Shown here piece by piece: positions 54,220 to 64,000 of a DNA stretch of 64,000 bases (within the stretch, counting starts at the first letter, position 1; every line of letters begins with the position of its first letter). The stretch comes from Cristatella mucedo (Eukaryota; Bryozoa; Phylactolaemata; Cristatellidae), in contig WPIO01000027.1 of the NCBI GenBank assembly GCA_009760855.2, positions 1,804,501-1,868,500 on the forward strand, written 5' to 3'. Below the pieces are notes generated by a model. The model made no database searches and was not told the DNA's origin. It was given only the letters and a program-made list of their open reading frames with translations. The position numbers and the translations under genes were made by a program.

Positions 54220-56069
54220 CTAAAAGCAAAGAAAATGCAGCTGACCGTCAGCAAACTATGTACGCGCTTTATATACCACTTAGCGCTAACATTGCATTAG
54301 ACATACAAAACCACTTGTATTGTGGACTTCTGGAACCAAGGCCTAAAACGATGCTACCTCTAATCTGGTATCATGTAATGCCTTTAGAATCATTCCAAAG
54401 ACATAAATAGCATTCAACACTTGGATCCTTGTGGGCATCTGATAGAAAACTTAGTCTAAATTTTCTTCATAGCTTAAGGAAACGTGTAATGGATAGGACC
54501 CATGACTTTGAACTGTCCTCGGCTGGACAAAGATTGCAGTATACCCTGCTAATCTTTGAGCATACAAACTCCTAAAAAATTATACTCAGCTTTTCAGACG
54601 TGCCAGCACATCAACTAGGTGGAATTGGTGGCGGAGTTTAGCGAATTATTTATTATAAGGACCAATTATTATAAGAACTATTTATTATAATTAACCTTGA
54701 CCGATAGAAGTCAAGCAGCCAGCAATTGCATTCAGGCAGTGCACTAGCACTTGGTAGGCACGCCAAGCTATTATTTGAAGCCTTAGCTATACGGTCCGTG
54801 CGTAGATGCGAGAGAATTGTTAGCATAGCGCAATTGGTTCACTGTCCCATTGAAGTACAGCAAGCTAGAGGCCTTTGCACACTCAGTCTACAGGAGATGC
54901 CTGCGGCTCTACATTTTGAGTTCAGCTCGTTAGTTGGTTCCTAATCCTTTAACAGAGACCTCAGCAGCAGGCAAGATATTGAACGCAGCTGCTCTTTATT
55001 TGACATTAACTATTTTAACCATAACATTAAGCTTAAATCAGACATTGCGCTTGACTTTAACACGACATGCCGGCCCACGTGAATCTCGGCCACTACTCAA
55101 TTGTTCAATCGTTGACTACTCTTCTTCCTACTGTGCATAATAAACGAGCACCTGACCTCTGAGCTAAGATTCCTGCTCTAGTCGTTGGAAAGGGGTTGAT
55201 GCGAGAGTCAATATGTATTTTTGAGCGAGGAAGCGTTTACATGCGCTTAGCCTGGGCGTTACAGTAACTCTGACCCCTCCTTCCACCCAATTAGTATGGG
55301 ACGTGGACAGCTAATTCATAGACTCACTGATTTTTGCCTGTGTTGGTTACTTTAACCCTTTAATGAGCTTTCATGTAAAACGTGACTAGACCTGTTTATT
55401 CATTCTAGGCTTCGTGCGTCGATCCAAACGTCCGCATTCGGTCGACCTGGATAATTCCTGATAATAGCTCGCATTTCATGTCCACGATAATAGGGCAGCA
55501 ACAACATGCCGAAGGGGGTCGATATGTCAGATTACCTGCCCAGGTCGACTTGTCAGCTAAACTGGGCATGTACAGCCCGTGAGGTTAACGCCAGTTATCC
55601 ATTTTCTAATGGGTATAGTATCATTGTTAATGCAAATCTGTACGTCATTCTGTAGACACTCGCTTACGAGTAACATTCAACGGCTACGAGGCAATCACAT
55701 AGAGCTGTACTTTTTGCTGACATTTAAAAACCTCCACAATGTCAGCAAACCTATGCAACTTCTGTGGGCGGGCTTTGGGGACAATTGACCGAAAGAGCGA
55801 TAGATAACCGAAAGCAAAACCGTTTTTTGTGCGTGATCTTTCGTCTACTCATTTCATGGATATTGGCCATTAGCACTTGTGACTAAATACTGTAATGAAA
55901 GCACATTTTAAAGCAATCCCAATAACACCATCTCATCGCATGAGTGATAACTCCTATAGCTAATGTTTGCCTGAATAATAGGATCACTCACAGATAGCCT
56001 TCCTTAAACGGAGAATGAACCATTCAACTCTAGAATGACCAAAATATTGGAATTATGATGAAATTTTCA
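54220..56069. other. Unassigned sequence
   Basis: Would include intron 1 and exon 1 of IRG locus B if complete, but I find neither the exon nor its flank. No other gene recognised. Confidence 0.4.
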
Positions 56070-56505
56070 CCTGGAGCAATTAAATGTAATTTTGTCTTTA
56101 ACTCCACAAAGACTTTGTTGATGTTACGCATGAGAGTTTTGCAAAGCCCACTCACAGCCGAAACGGCTTTCAGTACGCGTTTGGTAGCCAAAAGACCATA
56201 TTTCACACAACAAAGAGAAAATGAGAAGCATGGCCAAGTCAGGAGAGCAGTTGAGGTAGTGAGTAGCATGGAAGTAGCAGCTCAGGACGGCTGGAAATGA
56301 TGTGCCATAATTGGCAGCAGGAGAGCAGTTGTTGCGTAATAATCGTGGGATTGAGTTCTAAAGTCTAGGATCTGCAGAGCTAAAGCTTCTGTCGCCAACG
56401 GTCTGTAAGCGAAGAGAGGAATTTAAAAGCCAATTTATTGACAGCACAGGACCTGAAGGTACGAGGAGGACGAAACTGGTGCAGCAGTTCAGCTAGTTAT
56501 GGAGG
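56070..56505 (-). mobile_element. LINE family 2, 3' end, reverse
   Basis: Reverse complement of the 3' part seen at 57.3-58.1 kb: AACTCCACAAAGAC, CTCACAGCC-AA-CGGCTTTC, CAACAAAGAGAAAATG-GAAGCAT, GTCAGGAGAGCAGTTGAGG and AGCAGCTCAG in order. Confidence 0.8.
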
Positions 56506-57339
56506 AGGTCCTCAAAGACTTCAGCGTCTGTTTTTTTTTAGAAAAACTAATTCAAGTGATCTGCATGTTCGACAGGATTTAACTAATCTGCTGTCAAAAG
56601 TTTGTCGGCACGTGCGTTAGCTACGATCAGTAATTTCAAAACGGTGTACCTTTTGCAGTTCAACATTGATCAAATAACTCCGTATCCAATGATGTGAGAC
56701 TCTGGCCACGTGAGGCCTGAAAAAGTTAACCTATATTAATATCCTTGGTTCAAGGAATCCAAGGAGTTCAAGGTCGCAGGCTGCGAGCGACCGGTTAACG
56801 AGGGTACAAACCTGGTATGGGAATCGTCACTCAAGCGATGAGGGGATGTGGCGGGGCTAGCCGGTACATGCGCATTCATTTAATTGCCGCATCGAATCAC
56901 TAGTGCTAACTGCCAACATTGGCAAAACGAGTGGACGAACGACCGGGTTTAAACGATCGATTTTGCTTTCGGTTTTCCCTCAGTCTTCTCGTCAACCGTT
57001 GACGAAGCTCGACCAGCAGAGTGCTCAGAGATTCACTGAGAAGATTGTGGAAGAAAAGAAGTGTCAGCAACCGGCGTGGTTGCCTTCTAGCCGCTGAATG
57101 TTGCTTGTCAGCGAGTGTCAGCAGAAGGCTCAGATATCAATCACTGGATCAGCATTAAAAGCGATAATAAGTACGTAAGAAAGTGAACGATCAACTTTAG
57201 CATCATCGTGGGCTGTACATGCTCAGGTTTACCTGACTGACCGCGATGTGAAGCTGTGAATGAAACATCATCTGCTCATGGTAGAGCCGCTTTGACGTTT
57301 GTGTTCATGCGGTTCCAGCTTGGCTGCGTATTCAGGTGG
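56506..57339. other. Unassigned sequence
   Basis: No gene recognised. Confidence 0.4.
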
Positions 57340-58075
57340 CATCGTCCGATCCCTATCAGAGATTAAGAGCTGTCTTCCACGGTGGCTTGTTAAAAAATTT
57401 AACTAGCTCCTTAGATCTGTCTCGGCTTGATTATTGTAATTCCCTTTTGGCTGGTCTACCAAAGGAAGCAACTAGGCCACTGCAGCTGACTATGAATGTG
57501 GCTGCAAGGCTAGTCTTCAAGTTCCAGAGGTTTGAGCACGTGTCTCCTTTGCTAAAAGAGCTAGGATGGATCCCGTTTGAGCAACGGATACAGATCAAAG
57601 TTTTTAGGCTGACCCACAAGGCCCGCCACGGCTTGGCTTCTTCGTACCTAGCTGAACTGCTGCACCAGATTCAGCCTCTTTGCCCCTTCAGGTCCTGTGT
57701 GGACAATAAATAAGCTGTTCCATTCAGAACAGACCAATGGCGACAGAAGCTTTAGCTCTGCAGGTCCTAGACTGTGGAACTCGCTTCCACAATTCTTACG
57801 CAACGAGAACTACTCTCCTGCTGCCGACTACGGCTCATCCTTTTCAGCGATCCTGAGCTGCTACTTCCATGCTACTCACTACCTCAACTGCTCTCCTGAC
57901 TCTGCTATGCTTCCCACTTTCTCTTTGTTGCATGATACGAAGTCTATTGCCTGCCGAATGCATACCGAAAGCCGCTTAGGCTGTGAGTGAGATATACAAA
58001 AATCTCCTGCGTAACACGCACATAGTCTTTATGACTTTGTGGAGTTACAGAATGAGATACATTACATCAGCCGCG
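57340..58075 (+). mobile_element. LINE family 2, 3' third
   Basis: Frame 57,336-57,713 encodes the end of a CR1/L2-type reverse transcriptase (LDLSRLDYCNSLLAGLPKEA, then LGWIPFEQRIQIKVFRLTHK); after a shift the next frame has SSAGPRLWNSLPQFLRNENY. Ends in ATGAGATACATTACATCA. The best preserved 3' copy of this family in the window. Confidence 0.85.
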
Positions 58076-58934
58076 AGGTCTTTCCTGTAATATTCTCTAT
58101 CATCTCGTATACAGACTGGCCGTGGGTGACCATTTAGTAGTAACAGTGCTATAAGATGCAAAGATCACCGTCAGAAGCAAAATAAAAGTTAGCTATCTTG
58201 TTTAAACGCTTTATTTCTATAGCGGCAGAAGACGTTGAATGGCCATAACTACCTCTTGCAGTGGGCCAAGCTGCAGTCACAAACCTTTTCCAGCCAATTA
58301 CCGATCAAGTCGTTTTGCTTAATTACGCCAAGACTCATCTTGAGCTGATTATTCTCACAAAGTTAGAAAATCAGTGCTGTGTCTTCCTCGTTTGGTCGGA
58401 CACCCAAACGGTCAAGACGCCAGCAATCGTGGCCTCCGACCCCGTTTGGTCGGCCAACCGAGAATATATTGACATTAAACAACATTCATCCTTCGACGGT
58501 CAGCAACAACAAGCAAATGAACCGCCAGTACAACCATCGAAACCACTATTGAGACCACTAGGCACCGCTTACGAAGAACTTTGTTCATCGACTTGGGAAT
58601 AAGATCGAGGCAGACAAGGAATCGCAATAATCACCAGTCAGCTTCGCGTAAAAGAATATCGGATATAGAAATATTCAGTTTAGAAATAGCAGTTTTGCGT
58701 CCCAGTTTTTTTTAATTTTTCATAGTGGGAACTCCGCTTTAGTCAATATCGTATATAAGAAAACTCCGCATTTAAGAATAAGAGTTGAGATCGATTTTAT
58801 TTGCTCCGCTCAAGCGTATATTTACAGCTTATACGACCATAAGCCACATCTATGTTGGCATTTAACCACTTGTTTCTTTGTTGCATGTTTTAGCCCATTG
58901 TAACGCCCCACGACTATGGACTAAGATCCGACAG
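58076..58934. other. Unassigned, with possible pogo left end
   Basis: Contains a 113-codon plus-strand frame (58,261-58,602, GTG start) with no recognised motif. From 58,726 ACTCCGC(T/A)T motifs recur (AACTCCGCTTTAG, AACTCCGCATTTAAG), similar to the right end of the pogo element at 61,414; this may be the eroded left terminus. Confidence 0.3.
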
Positions 58935-59006
58935 CTGAAAGTGGATTTCGAACTATGAGCTCATTCGAACAATGAGCTTTACCACTGAATTAGAACTGAG
59001 CCACTT
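58935..59006 (-). mobile_element. tRNA-like sequence or SINE head, reverse
   Basis: Reverse complement has an A-box-like TGGCTCAGTTCTAATTCAG and a B-box-like AGTTCGAAATCC about 50 bp apart, typical for tRNA-derived elements. A cloverleaf is not convincing, so I do not call a tRNA gene. Confidence 0.4.
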
Positions 59007-59243
59007 ATGAAATAATCGCGATAAGACGAGGCTTATGAGGAGCGACGTAGGCTATGTACGAATGAGATCATGATATGAATTACGACCTGGCCATTATGTA
59101 AGGTACGTCCAAACCGCAGTCGCTCTGTCTTGGAGCAACGGTCTGCTGATCGGTGAGTCTTGAACGCTGAGCATGAGCTGCCGTAAGCCTATTAGCGAGT
59201 CGGGTGAAAGGCGGCTCTTGTATCAGCCACAATAGGCATGTAT

Positions 59244-59466
59244 AGGCTATCGCAGTGCTATTGTGGTATTACAAGCTATTGCGTAGGCTATCGCAGTGCT
59301 ATTGTGGCATTACAAGCTATTGCGTAGGCTATCGCAGTGCTATTGTGGTATTACAAGCTATTGCGTAGGCTATTGCAGTGCTATTGTAGTATTACAAGCT
59401 ATTGCGTAGGCTATCGCAGTGCTATTGTGGTATTACAAGCTATTGCGTAGGCTATTGCAGTGCTTT
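59244..59466. repeat. 41-bp minisatellite, about 5.4 copies
   Basis: Unit AGGCTATCGCAGTGCTATTG... repeats at 59,244, 59,285, 59,326, 59,367, 59,408 and 59,449 (last partial). Copies differ at one to three positions. Confidence 0.95.
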
Positions 59467-59559
59467 ACCTAATACGATGTGTTGTCGCTTGCATTGCAGG
59501 CGGAATGCGCCGCGCTTCATTGTTATCTTCGGCACATTACTAGCTAAAGCTTTTGCACG

Positions 59560-61044
59560 ATGCACGCCACGTGCCGCTACCTGAACAAAAAAGGGTTTTG
59601 CGGTCATAGCACCATCATTTTTTGGTGGGCTAACAAGTTATTTAATAAATTACTTTCAGCAGATTCGTTGTTGTCAACTGCGGCAGCAAAATATTGCGAT
59701 TATTGGTCCATTGATGACGGAGAAGGCGCGGCAGTTAGCTGTGACGCTTGGCTGTACTCGTTTGTTCCATCGAATGGCTGGGTGAACCGCAGTGAAACTC
59801 AGCATAACATTGCGTTTATAAAGATTAGCAGCGAAAGAGCGGCTGCAGATCGTGCCAGAACCAATAATTGGATTGCCGGCGTCTTGCATACCTTAATTGA
59901 ACAGTATGATGCATCTGATATCTTTAATGCGGACGAAACAGGTCTATTGTACCAAGCGGCACCCTCCGGTGCATTAGCGGTCACTGGTACTCATCCAGCT
60001 GGTGGAAAAACGCCGAAAGAACGAAAGATTTTGCTTCTTCTCTGCAAAGCTCATGGCACCGTAAAAAAACATAGATTTATGGAAAAACTTGCAAATTCAC
60101 GGTGCTTTCGAACTGTTCGGCTGCCTTTCAGCAGCAGCAACGCTCCGATGACCAATCAAATTTGGGCTGCTATTCTTCGTCAATACGATCGGGAGCTGGG
60201 CAATATACAAATCCTTCTATCTTAAGATAATCTGGCTTGTCATAAGTTAGAAGGGAGGCTCAAGAATATGCAACTAGATTTTATGCCGCCGAAAACAGCC
60301 TCTCGTGTATAGCCACGTCGAGAAATCACCGGTACCACCAGAGTTCACTACAGAACGGAAGTGATGCGGTAGATGCTTCGGAGCATCAAAGAAGGATGCT
60401 CAATTAGTGATTACACCATGTCAGTCAATGTGCTAGCTTCCTTGCACATGGTGAATCCGGCGTGGTTGCTAGTGTCGCCAGCTACGACCCGAAACTGTTT
60501 CAGAAAAGCTAGCTTCCCAACTGTTGGCTGGGGCGACAATGAAGATAATCTGCCAATTCTAGCAGTGGATACAGAGCTAGAAGAAACAGTCACGCTAGAA
60601 GTATAATATATATAATTTATTTGTATTCCGCTAGAACAGAACTTAATCTCTATTCAGGCGCTTCACATGTGCTATGTGGTTTCGAGCATACGACCTTGGC
60701 AAGACCATGGTTGGGGCGAGCGCCTTAACTAGACGATTTCCAACATTGGGTAGACTGTTGTTGCGAATTCGCACGTCGTGGCACGCTAACCGATACTGAA
60801 ATTAGCGAGCAAGTACAGCTTAAGCATCAAAATGAGGATAATGACAACGACACAGAAGTGCTTGAAGATATGCAGTCGCCGGACGTAAGCAGCTAACGCA
60901 GAAAAAAGTAGTACACGCGCCGGAAACTGTTCGTCATTACTTGAAGCAAAATCTTACAGAATGTAATGATATGCAATTGCAGACAAGATCAAAAAATGCA
61001 TCCCAAAATCGCACCCAACGGATAATTGCAGACTTCTTTAAATA
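59560..61044 (+). pseudogene. Pogo/Tigger transposase (broken)
   Basis: The main frame (59,560-60,225) covers the Tc5-type helix-turn-helix end (GWVNRSETQHNIAFIKISSE, with the preceding MTEKARQLAVTLGC in another frame at 59,714) and the DDE core: DIFNADETGLLYQAAPSGAL with the first Asp, and, just after a TAA at 60,225, DNLACHKLEGRLKNMQL with the second. The catalytic core continues weakly (YTMSVNVLASL near 60,415). The C-terminal end near 60,900-61,044 closes with QRIIADFFK, a PCNA-binding-like Q-x-x-I-x-x-F-F as in pogo. Several stops and shifts; not functional. The CENP-B-type N-terminal domain is not recognisable. Confidence 0.8.
60615..60740 (-). mobile_element. tRNA-derived SINE (type 2), reverse
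   Basis: Reverse complement: AGTTAAGGCGCTCGCCCC, a B-box-like AAGGTCGTATGCTCGAAACC, then GTGAAGCGCCTGAATAGAGA and TTAAGTTCT, which is the 3' end of LINE family 1. Inserted in the pogo transposase relic. Confidence 0.7.
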
Positions 61045-61136
61045 ATCAGAGCATTATTATGAGTGCAATGATTGCTTTACGTTGTTAAATTCAACTAAAG
61101 AAGTTCTTTTAAGTTTTAAGAAATATTAGTATCATT

Positions 61137-61275
61137 GCCGAGCTGGGTTGATCCAGCGGTTAAGGTGATCGCTCCAATTAAGGTCTGGCTGAGGTCGTGG
61201 GCTCGAGCCCTGAGGCATATGTGAAGCGCCTGAATAGAGATTTAGTTCTCTTGGGGCGCTATACAAATGAATTAC
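61137..61275 (+). mobile_element. tRNA-derived SINE (type 2)
   Basis: A-box-like GGTTGATCCAGCGGTTAAGG, B-box-like GAGGTCGTGGGCTCGAGCCC, then GTGAAGCGCCTGAATAGAGA, TTTAGTTCTCTTGGGGCGCT, ending at a CA/TA microsatellite. Same family as 60,615-60,740, opposite orientation. The tail matches LINE family 1. Confidence 0.75.
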
Positions 61276-61278
61276 ACG

Positions 61279-61325
<47 letters not shown>
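61276..61325. repeat. (CA)n(TA)n microsatellite
   Basis: Starts at the SINE tail; CA then TA dinucleotides. Confidence 0.95.
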
Positions 61326-61330
<5 letters not shown>

Positions 61331-61427
61331 TTCCGCATATTACGCATATGGAAATACTCCGCGTATGACAACGCCCATGTGCCGGCCCGAGCGTACTCTT
61401 ATAAGCGGAGTCTACTGTAATGTAATA

Positions 61428-62275
61428 TAGTGTCTCTCCATCTGCAACTCCACAAAGCCACAAATACTATACGGGTGTTACGCAGGGGAGTTTTTATAGC
61501 GCACTCACAGCCTAAGCGGCTTTCGTTACGTATTCGGTAGCCAACAGATTTCACCTCACGCAACAAAGAGAAAATGGGAAGCATAGCCGAGTCAGGAGAG
61601 CAGTTGAGGTAGTGAGTAGTATTGAAGTAGCAGCTCAGCAATGCTGGAAACGATGTGCCGTAGTAAAACCTGAGGGCGCGAGGAGGCTGAAACTGGTGCG
61701 GCAGTTCAGCTAGGTATTGAGGAGCCACGCCGTGGCGGGCTTTGTGGGGCAGCCTAAGAATTTTGCTGTGTATCCAGTGATCAACCGACAGTCATTCTAG
61801 CTCTTTTAGCAAAGGAGACACATGGACAAACCTCTGAGATTTGCAAACTAGTCTTGCAGCCATATTAATAGGCAGCTGCAGTAGCCTAGTGGCTTTTTTT
61901 GATAGCCCAGCCCAAAAGGAATCCTGCTAATAAAGCCGAGACAGAACTCAAAAGCTAGTTAAATTTGTTGCAAGCCACCGTGGAAGACAGCTCCTAATTT
62001 TAAATAGGGATCGGACGTGATGGCTAGCTGTAGAAGCAGTCTTTTGAATGAAGCTTTTTAAATGTAGGCAGCTGTCGAAGATGACACCTGAATGACGTCA
62101 TTGGTAACACGGAGGAGAGCAGTTTCATTGGATGGCTGACGCTTGAACCCCGATTGAAATGTTTCTGACATTTAATTCTTTTCAATTTGTGCTACCAGCT
62201 GCTTAGCGCCACTTTCTTCTTTTCGTCTTTGACAAGAAAGGAAGAGGAAAAGTTGGGTGTTAGTTTGCTAAGACC
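61428..62275 (-). mobile_element. LINE family 2, internally deleted copy, reverse
   Basis: On the minus strand: a start of reverse transcriptase (FQSGFKRQPSNETALLRVTN near 62,125-62,190), then directly the far downstream part (sequence near 61,990 that matches the 57.35-kb copy), the RLWNSLP-type end and the TTACATTACAGTAG-type tail at about 61,425. The catalytic core is missing. Confidence 0.75.
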
Positions 62276-62396
62276 CGCGTATCTAATCGAGGCTTTTTAA
62301 GTATCGGTAGTACTTTATTATTATATTTATACTATTCATATTACATTTAATTATTTTAAGTAACGATTGCCAATTTGAAGGACCTGGGTACAACCC

Positions 62397-63030
62397 TTGC
62401 AGGTACAGCTGTTGCAAAACCGTGCAGCTAGGCTTGTCTGCTGTGAGCTTCGTGATTCCCATATCACACCACTTCTCGCCGACCCGTACTGGCTCCCAGT
62501 CAAGCAATGCATCGACTTCATGGTTTTGTCGCTCACTTTAAAGTACTTTCATTCTTTGGCTCCTTTTTACATATCAAATCTAAATCCCCACGAGGCTAAG
62601 CATCGTACCACCCACTTTTCTGAATTTGATTGTTTACCTATACTTCATACAAAACCTCAAATCCTTTGGAGACCTCGCATTTAGTTCATATGCTCCCAAA
62701 GCCTGGAGCTCCCTCCCGACTTGCGTCAGAACATCCACTGACTTGACCACATTTAAAAAGAACTTAAAAACACACCTATTTAGGACAGCATTTAGTGGGT
62801 CCCTGTGATTCGACCTTTATGTGCTTGTGCGTGCTGACAGTGTGCATGCTGCCACTAACAATACTTGCATGCTGAGCCTGTGCAGGTCACTCCTGACCAT
62901 GCTATTCTTGTTGTTTATCGAGCAAGCTACCACTTACCATTCGATCGTGCTTCCTTTGCAGCAAATGTAAAGTGCCTAGAAAAAGATTGAGTTTTCTGAG
63001 AGCGCTTTATCAAGTTTATTATTATTAATC
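62397..63030 (+). mobile_element. LINE family 1, 3' end
   Basis: Carries LLQNRAARLVCCELRDSHIT and LADPYWLPVKQCIDFMVLSL (frame 62,397-62,684), then TAWSSLPTCVRTSTDLTTFK (62,626-62,808), the 3' UTR with the TGACAGTGTGCATGCTGCC repeats and a TTTATTATTATTAAT tail. 5'-truncated. Confidence 0.9.
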
Positions 63031-64000
63031 CTTTTAATTGCGTTCTGGGCGTTGAAGCGGTGGCCCCAGCTAAACCAGTCAGATTGTGGCTAATCATTAT
63101 TATTCGAGATTATGCAACGCTGGCATGATCTATAGCCGAGGCCGCATAAATGCCGGCGCCGTAAGATAAGCAATCAATTGCGATTGAGCACTCGGCGTTG
63201 GCATTCGAGCTCTTGGCCGGAGAGCAGCTGGTGTGCGTTATGGCCTATGCTGAATGCCTGTAACGGTCCGCTGCTGTCAAATGGACTTGTCCAAATTATG
63301 GGTATGGACTTGCACTATTCGTCGCTGCCGTGATCCTGCTACTGTCGGCATTCGTGTATGCTTTGGTGCAGCACCTGCAGGTTGCTAGCTCTGCTGCAAC
63401 GTGTAGGTGTCACCGGTATTTCTAGCACCTCGGCTGCTACTAGTACCGTTAAGAGCACTCTGTTTTCGGCCTGGTTCTGACCGGACGTGGAAGCCGCCGC
63501 ACACCCAGTTTGCAACAACGTCAGCACCTGCAGCCCTCTATGCAGTACATCATACTTTTCACCCAATTTTTAGTTTTGCATCTCACACACTCATAGACTG
63601 GTCTGTACGATATGAGTTGTCCGTCGTATGTTGTTATTTTTTCAAATATACATCACAAATGATGATATGGTGTATTTTTTTTATTTGGCATGTCAGGTTT
63701 GGTAGATTTTGTGTATCGAAAATTGAGTACACTTAAATATAATTTATTAGGCTTGATTATACTGGCTGTCATTAGGTTTCCTTGTTGCAGCCATTTATTG
63801 ACACAAAGTCTTTTGGATTTTTGTTTAGAGCTCTAGCCATTTTTGGGTTGATGTATTTGTTTAAATCAGCGGATATTTGTGATTTTCAATACCAATGGAG
63901 TGTAAGGATTCTCCTCAGAAATTTTGCTGTATATGCCGGAGACTCTCGACGAAAGAGCAACAGCTATCGTTTACTAAATTCATCAAACAGTGCTATTACG
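63031..64000. other. Unassigned sequence
   Basis: No gene or repeat recognised up to the window edge. Confidence 0.4.

Larger units (their letters stand above)
59500..61414 (+). mobile_element. Pogo/Tigger-type DNA transposon relic
   Basis: A decayed transposase gene followed by a Tigger-like terminal sequence on the right (reverse complement CAGTAGACTCCGCTTATAAG, ending at 61,414 before TA). Subterminal ACTCCGC-type motifs recur. Two SINEs are inserted in the 3' part. The left limit is not certain. Confidence 0.7.

Noticed and set aside
58261-58602. 113-codon frame with GTG start
   Set aside because: No ATG, no motif, no homology visible inside the window; most likely chance.
59244-59466. 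Evenly spaced repeats as a CRISPR array
   Set aside because: Units are contiguous 41-bp copies without unique spacers, in a eukaryotic context.

Overview
This is a 64 kb piece of an animal nuclear genome. The evidence is intron-bearing genes with GT-AG splice sites, CR1/L2-type LINEs, tRNA-derived SINEs, hAT and pogo/Tigger DNA transposons, long microsatellites, and an integrated Polinton/adintovirus-like dsDNA element. An invertebrate, perhaps a non-bilaterian such as a sponge or cnidarian, fits the mixture of immunity-related GTPases (IRGs) and a PolB-endonuclease VII viral element. The species call is inference only.

Host genes: the only host genes I can name are IRG-family GTPases, all on the minus strand. 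Locus A (20,427-28,588) has four exons with matching phases and good family motifs, but an in-frame stop in exon 1 and a 1-nt frameshift in exon 4. Locus B (52,329-54,219) is a decayed duplicate keeping exons 2 and 3. A third copy is represented by an isolated, intact first exon at 1,361-1,457, whose upstream region is duplicated in tandem (458-bp unit, 1,573-2,482).

Viral element (about 28,849-44,967, AT-rich): a degraded, Polinton-like provirus immediately upstream of IRG exon 1 of locus A. Minus strand: YqaJ-type nuclease, double-jelly-roll major capsid protein, coiled-coil minor virion protein, two paralogous penton-like proteins, an unrecognised protein, an FtsK/A32-type packaging ATPase, an acidic protein, a small basic protein, protein-primed DNA polymerase B with an inserted endonuclease VII domain, and two unknowns. 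Plus strand: a DUF5679-like zinc-ribbon protein, an adenain-like protease and an unknown. Most genes carry frameshifts or stops. A TATAGAAA-type motif abuts many start codons, and three successive gene junctions have identical 9-nt spacers. No integrase was seen. A complete hAT transposon (41,529-44,710, 8-bp target duplication) and a truncated LINE (36,870-37,317) are nested inside it. An AT-rich remnant at 2,483-3,334 may be a second relative.

The rest is repeats. LINE family 1 (CR1/L2-like; near-complete copy 14,770-17,860 and six fragments), LINE family 2 (seven fragments, several internally deleted), tRNA-SINEs (some ending in a LINE-1-family tail), a pogo/Tigger transposon relic (59,500-61,414), a 41-bp minisatellite, a CATC/CACC array of about 850 bp, and AT/CA/GA microsatellites. 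Long stretches of unassigned sequence separate them.
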